Made by a program: the position numbers and the translations under genes. Source: an uncultured Tateyamaria sp. (GTDB taxonomy: Bacteria > Pseudomonadota > Alphaproteobacteria > Rhodobacterales > Rhodobacteraceae). Taken from it: a stretch of DNA of 64,000 nt. Shown piece after piece: positions 61,123-64,000 of the stretch (the first letter of the stretch is position 1; each line of letters opens with the position of its first letter). The notes beneath the pieces were generated by a model. It searched no databases, was not told the DNA's origin, and saw only the letters and a program-made list of their open reading frames with translations. The stretch lies in NCBI RefSeq assembly GCF_947488715.1, contig NZ_CANLAG010000010.1:1-64000 (forward strand), given 5' to 3'.

Positions 61123-62735
61123 TGTTTGGCCTTGGAAAAACCAAGCGGGGCGCCGACGCTGTTCGTGTCGAGCCGACCGTCGAGATCGTCGAGCGAGAGA
61201 GCTCCATCCCGAAGGTACGGCGTCATTCGGCCTCGATGCGAGGCCATGCGGCGACGCGGTCCTTTGATGCTGCCATCAGCGATCGCCTCACCGCCAACTG
61301 GACCACGACACCGCTCACGGCTGACCAAGTGATCGACCGGCACCAGCGTGTCTTGGTGGCGCGGTCCCGCGAGGAGTCGCAGAAGAACGACTATCTCCGC
61401 AACTTCCTGCGCCTGTGTCAGCAAAACATTGTCGGCCATCGCGGCTTTGCCTTGCAGGCGCAGACCCGGTTGCAGAATGGCGAGCTCGATCGCCCGGCCA
61501 ATGAGGCGCTCGAGGCATGGTGGAAGAAATGGCAACGCGCCGAGAATTGCGATGTGCGCGGGCGTCGCAGTTTCCGCATGCAGTGCAAGTCCGCGGTGCG
61601 CACCGCCGCCAAAGATGGCGAGTTCATGATCCGCGAGATTGTCGGGCGTGCCGCCGGTCCGATGGGCTATGCCCTTCAGACGCTCGATCCGCAGCGATGC
61701 CCTGTCGATTACAATGTCGATCGGCTGCCCGACGGTCGGTTTATCAAACAGGGGATTGAGTTCAGCCGCGAGGGCAGGGCGCTCGCCTATTTCTTCCTGC
61801 GCGGGGATCCTGCCGCGACCGGCTACACGTTCAACGGAACCAGCCTCGACCGTGTCCCGGCGGATGAAATCATCCACGGTTTTCTCGAGGATATCGAGGG
61901 GCAGCGCCGCGGCCTGCCGTGGGCGGCAACGTCCCTATGGCGCCTGCACATGCTGGGCGGATTCGAGAAGGCAGCTTTGACCAGCGCGCGCACGGGCGCC
62001 TCCGTCGGCGGCTTCTTCGAATGGGAAGACGGGTACGGCCCCGAGGCGGACGACGAGTTCGAGGACGAGGAGCTCTACATCGAGGCCGAGGGCGGCGTGT
62101 TTCAGGAGCTTCCGCAAGGCGCCCGGATGAAAGAGTTCAAGACGCAATATCCATCCGGCGAATTTGGGCCGTTCCACAAGGCCATGCTGCGCGGAGCTGG
62201 GGCCGGGATGGGCGTCGCATATGTCAGCTTCGCCAACGATCTCGAGGGCGTCAACTTCAGCTCGATCCGACAGGGCGTGCTCGACGAGCGCGATCACTGG
62301 ATGGACCTTCAAGAGTGGTTGATCGAGATGCTGATCGATCGCGTCTACCGTGCCGCGCTTGCTCAGTCCCTGTTGCGTGGCCTGGTCGCACATGGCGGCA
62401 TCCGCCTGCGGCCGGAAAATCTGGCCCGCCACGAGAATGTGCACTGGCAGGGCCGTCGCTGGGCATGGGTCGATCCGACCAAGGATGTGCAGGCGGAGAT
62501 TGCGTCCAAGAACAACCTCCTGACTGCACCATCCGAGATCATCCGTCGCCGCGGTGGCGACCCGACCACCACGTGGCGGACGTTCGCTGCCGACATCAAA
62601 TCCATGCAGGAGGAGGGTGTGCCGGATGAATTCATCATGGCCGCACTGCTCGGCACGCAACCGGAGGTAGCAACCGCAGCACCTGCGGCACCCACTGAAA
62701 GCGAGGAAACATCCGATGACGATGATAAAAAATAG
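61122..62735 (+). CDS. Phage portal protein (lambda gpB type)
   Basis: A 537-residue portal that forms the DNA channel at the head vertex. Family features: NDYLRNFLRLCQQNIVGHRG, LQTLDPQRCPVDYN, DEIIHGFLEDIEGQRRGLPW and the C-terminal PSEIIRRRGGDPTTTWRTFA. It overlaps the next gene by 20 bp. Confidence 0.92.
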   Translation: MFGLGKTKRGADAVRVEPTVEIVERESSIPKVRRHSASMRGHAATRSFDAAISDRLTANWTTTPLTADQVIDRHQRVLVARSREESQKNDYLRNFLRLCQQNIVGHRGFALQAQTRLQNGELDRPANEALEAWWKKWQRAENCDVRGRRSFRMQCKSAVRTAAKDGEFMIREIVGRAAGPMGYALQTLDPQRCPVDYNVDRLPDGRFIKQGIEFSREGRALAYFFLRGDPAATGYTFNGTSLDRVPADEIIHGFLEDIEGQRRGLPWAATSLWRLHMLGGFEKAALTSARTGASVGGFFEWEDGYGPEADDEFEDEELYIEAEGGVFQELPQGARMKEFKTQYPSGEFGPFHKAMLRGAGAGMGVAYVSFANDLEGVNFSSIRQGVLDERDHWMDLQEWLIEMLIDRVYRAALAQSLLRGLVAHGGIRLRPENLARHENVHWQGRRWAWVDPTKDVQAEIASKNNLLTAPSEIIRRRGGDPTTTWRTFAADIKSMQEEGVPDEFIMAALLGTQPEVATAAPAAPTESEETSDDDDKK

Positions 62736-64000
62736 CGCCCTGGTGGCGGCTCTGGTCGATGCGCCACTGACCCGTTCGATCACCGTCGAGCAGATCAATG
62801 CCAATCGGGGCGGTGCCCCTCTGCGCCGCCAAGCGGCGGTGCGCAACATCGATGAAGAGGCGCGCACGGTCCAGGTGGCGTTCAGCTCCGAAGAGCCGGT
62901 GCCGCGCTGGTTTGGCGACGAGGTCCTCGACCACTCGCCCGGCGCCATGCTCGAGACGCGGTTGCAAAACGGCGCGGCAGTCCTGTGGAACCACGACACA
63001 GACGTGCAGATCGGTGTCGTCGAAGCCGCCTCGATCGGTGGTGATCGGCGCGGGCGCGCGACGCTGCGGTTTGGCCGCTCCGCGCGAGCCGAGGAAATCT
63101 GGAATGACATCGTCGATGGTGTGATCCGTCACATCTCGGTCGGGTACTTCGTGCGCGCCATCAAGACAGAGGAGCGCGAGGGCGAGCGCGACAAGGTCAC
63201 GATCACCGAGTGGGAGCCTTACGAAATCTCGCTCGTGAGCGTTCCTGCGGACGCCACTGTCGGTGTTGGTCGCGGGGCTGGGGAACCGCCAGAGGAAGCG
63301 CCGCCCGTACCCGCCAATACTGGCGACGAAACAACAGCTACCGAAACAGAAGGAACGCGCAACATGGAACGCATTCTCCGGCACAATGGCGCTCTGGTGC
63401 GCGCCCGCGTGGACGAAAACGGCAATGTCCTCGAGGTGCTCGAGGTCATTGAAAGCGCCGAGGCGACACGCGCGCTGGTACAGGAGGGCACCCAAGCCGA
63501 GCAACAGCGCACGGCTGACCTGCTCGAGCTGGGCGAGCAATACTCGGCGCAGCAACTGGCTGCCGAGGCGATCCGCAGCAACACGTCCGTCGACGAGTTC
63601 ACGCGTTCCCTTCTCGACCATGTGTCCAACAATGATCGCGCCGACCGGGGCGGCAATCAGCCGCTCGACGACAACCCCGGCCAAATCGGCTTGACGGACG
63701 CTGAAGTTGGCCAGTTCAGCTTTTTGCGCTGTGCAAATGCGATGCTGAACCCGACCGACCGTTCTGCCCAGGAGGCCGCAGCATTTGAATTCGAAGCGTC
63801 GCGCGCCGCTGAGCAATCCATGGGGCGCACTGCTCAGGGCATGATGGTGCCAGTTGATGTGCTGACCCGTGCTTTGAACACATCCACAGACGGCCTCGCT
63901 CCCGGCAACACTGGCGGGTTCTTCGTCGATACTACCTTGATGACGCAGAGCTTCATCGAGCTGCTTCGCAACCGTTCTGTTTTCCTTCAGATGGCAACAC
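62716..64000 (+). CDS. Prohead protease - major capsid fusion (3' end outside window)
   Basis: An open frame of 428 codons to the window end. Residues 1-185 resemble HK97-type (S78) prohead proteases (LWNHDTDVQIGVV, IWNDIVDGVIRHISVGYFV, EISLVSVPADATVGV). A linker with GEPPEE encoded by 18-mer copy C follows. Then comes a helical scaffold-like stretch and the N-arm of a capsid protein (PGNTGGFFVDTTLMTQSFIELLRN). An internal in-frame ATG at 63364 has AAGGAA before it. GAGGAAA precedes the start at 62716. Confidence 0.88.
   Translation, partial: MTMIKNSALVAALVDAPLTRSITVEQINANRGGAPLRRQAAVRNIDEEARTVQVAFSSEEPVPRWFGDEVLDHSPGAMLETRLQNGAAVLWNHDTDVQIGVVEAASIGGDRRGRATLRFGRSARAEEIWNDIVDGVIRHISVGYFVRAIKTEEREGERDKVTITEWEPYEISLVSVPADATVGVGRGAGEPPEEAPPVPANTGDETTATETEGTRNMERILRHNGALVRARVDENGNVLEVLEVIESAEATRALVQEGTQAEQQRTADLLELGEQYSAQQLAAEAIRSNTSVDEFTRSLLDHVSNNDRADRGGNQPLDDNPGQIGLTDAEVGQFSFLRCANAMLNPTDRSAQEAAAFEFEASRAAEQSMGRTAQGMMVPVDVLTRALNTSTDGLAPGNTGGFFVDTTLMTQSFIELLRNRSVFLQMAT
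63280..63297 (+). repeat. Prophage 18-mer, copy C
   Basis: Exact GGGGAACCGCCAGAGGAA, encoding GEPPEE in the linker between the protease and capsid parts. It shares 23 consecutive bases with copy A. Confidence 0.9.

Larger units (their letters stand above)
48444..64000. mobile_element. Lambdoid prophage (right part outside window)
   Basis: From the tRNA-Leu gene to the window end nearly all genes are phage-type in this order: leftward accessory operon, immunity, replication with ori, lysis, terminase, portal, protease/capsid. The immunity region and the 59.9-60.5 kb insert are visibly AT-richer than the host. There is no integrase gene between the tRNA and the packaging genes, so it must lie to the right or be lost. 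Gene overlaps are frequent. Confidence 0.93.

Overview
The window is about 62% GC and reads as the chromosome of a marine-type alphaproteobacterium of the Roseobacter group (Rhodobacterales). The evidence is the gene order ftsY / DMT exporter / ispZ, a SAM-II riboswitch in front of metZ, glyQ and glyS separated by a VOC gene and a small Rhodobacterales-type membrane gene, folB-folP-glmM, tandem Lrp genes beside ilvC, and an RTX protein ending in a Hint domain. No species is assigned.

Host part, 1-48443. From left to right: the 3' part of ftsY with a GAGCCA microsatellite, an exporter and ispZ; a GST and an alpha/beta hydrolase; metZ under a SAM-II riboswitch; zinc-independent folE2; a DUF1127 protein; trkH translationally coupled to an AruI-like ThDP enzyme; a secreted SPOR / peptidoglycan-binding / trypsin-fold protein whose catalytic triad looks lost; the glyQ-glyS operon; a PPDK-like phosphotransferase; a SleB-type hydrolase; folB-folP-glmM; a set of small regulators and enzymes; ilvC with two Lrp genes diverging from it; a class V aminotransferase; a UbiH-type hydroxylase; a HAD nucleotidase; a GntR regulator; a membrane GT2; carA, yqeY, ctaD, the RTX-Hint protein, lipB, a membrane LytTR regulator, a FrnE-like DsbA and two paralogous peptidoglycan-binding proteins. 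Two copies of an intergenic hairpin element follow stop codons at 10.6 and 17.0 kb.

Prophage part, 48444-64000 and beyond. A lambdoid prophage starts directly after a tRNA-Leu(GAG) gene and runs off the window. Its order is: a leftward operon of seven small genes including an excisionase-like HTH protein and a C5-methyltransferase-like protein; an immunity region with XRE repressors and palindromic operators TTAGCTAWTAGCTAA; a replication module whose lambda-O-like initiator gene contains iterons spaced exactly 22 bp; a lysis cassette (a holin-like membrane domain fused to a GH24 lysozyme, plus overlapping Rz/Rz1-like genes); Nu1/GpA terminase; a head-completion-type protein, portal, and a prohead protease-capsid fusion cut by the window end. 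No integrase gene is seen in this part.

The most unusual signal is an 18-bp sequence, GGGGAACCGCCAGAGGAA, present four times exactly and once with two mismatches, only in the prophage and at module boundaries. Two copies bound a 638-bp insertion at the end of the terminase gene. The insertion carries a leftward, AT-richer gene, and removing it in silico restores a different terminase C-terminus that ends 5 bp before the next gene.
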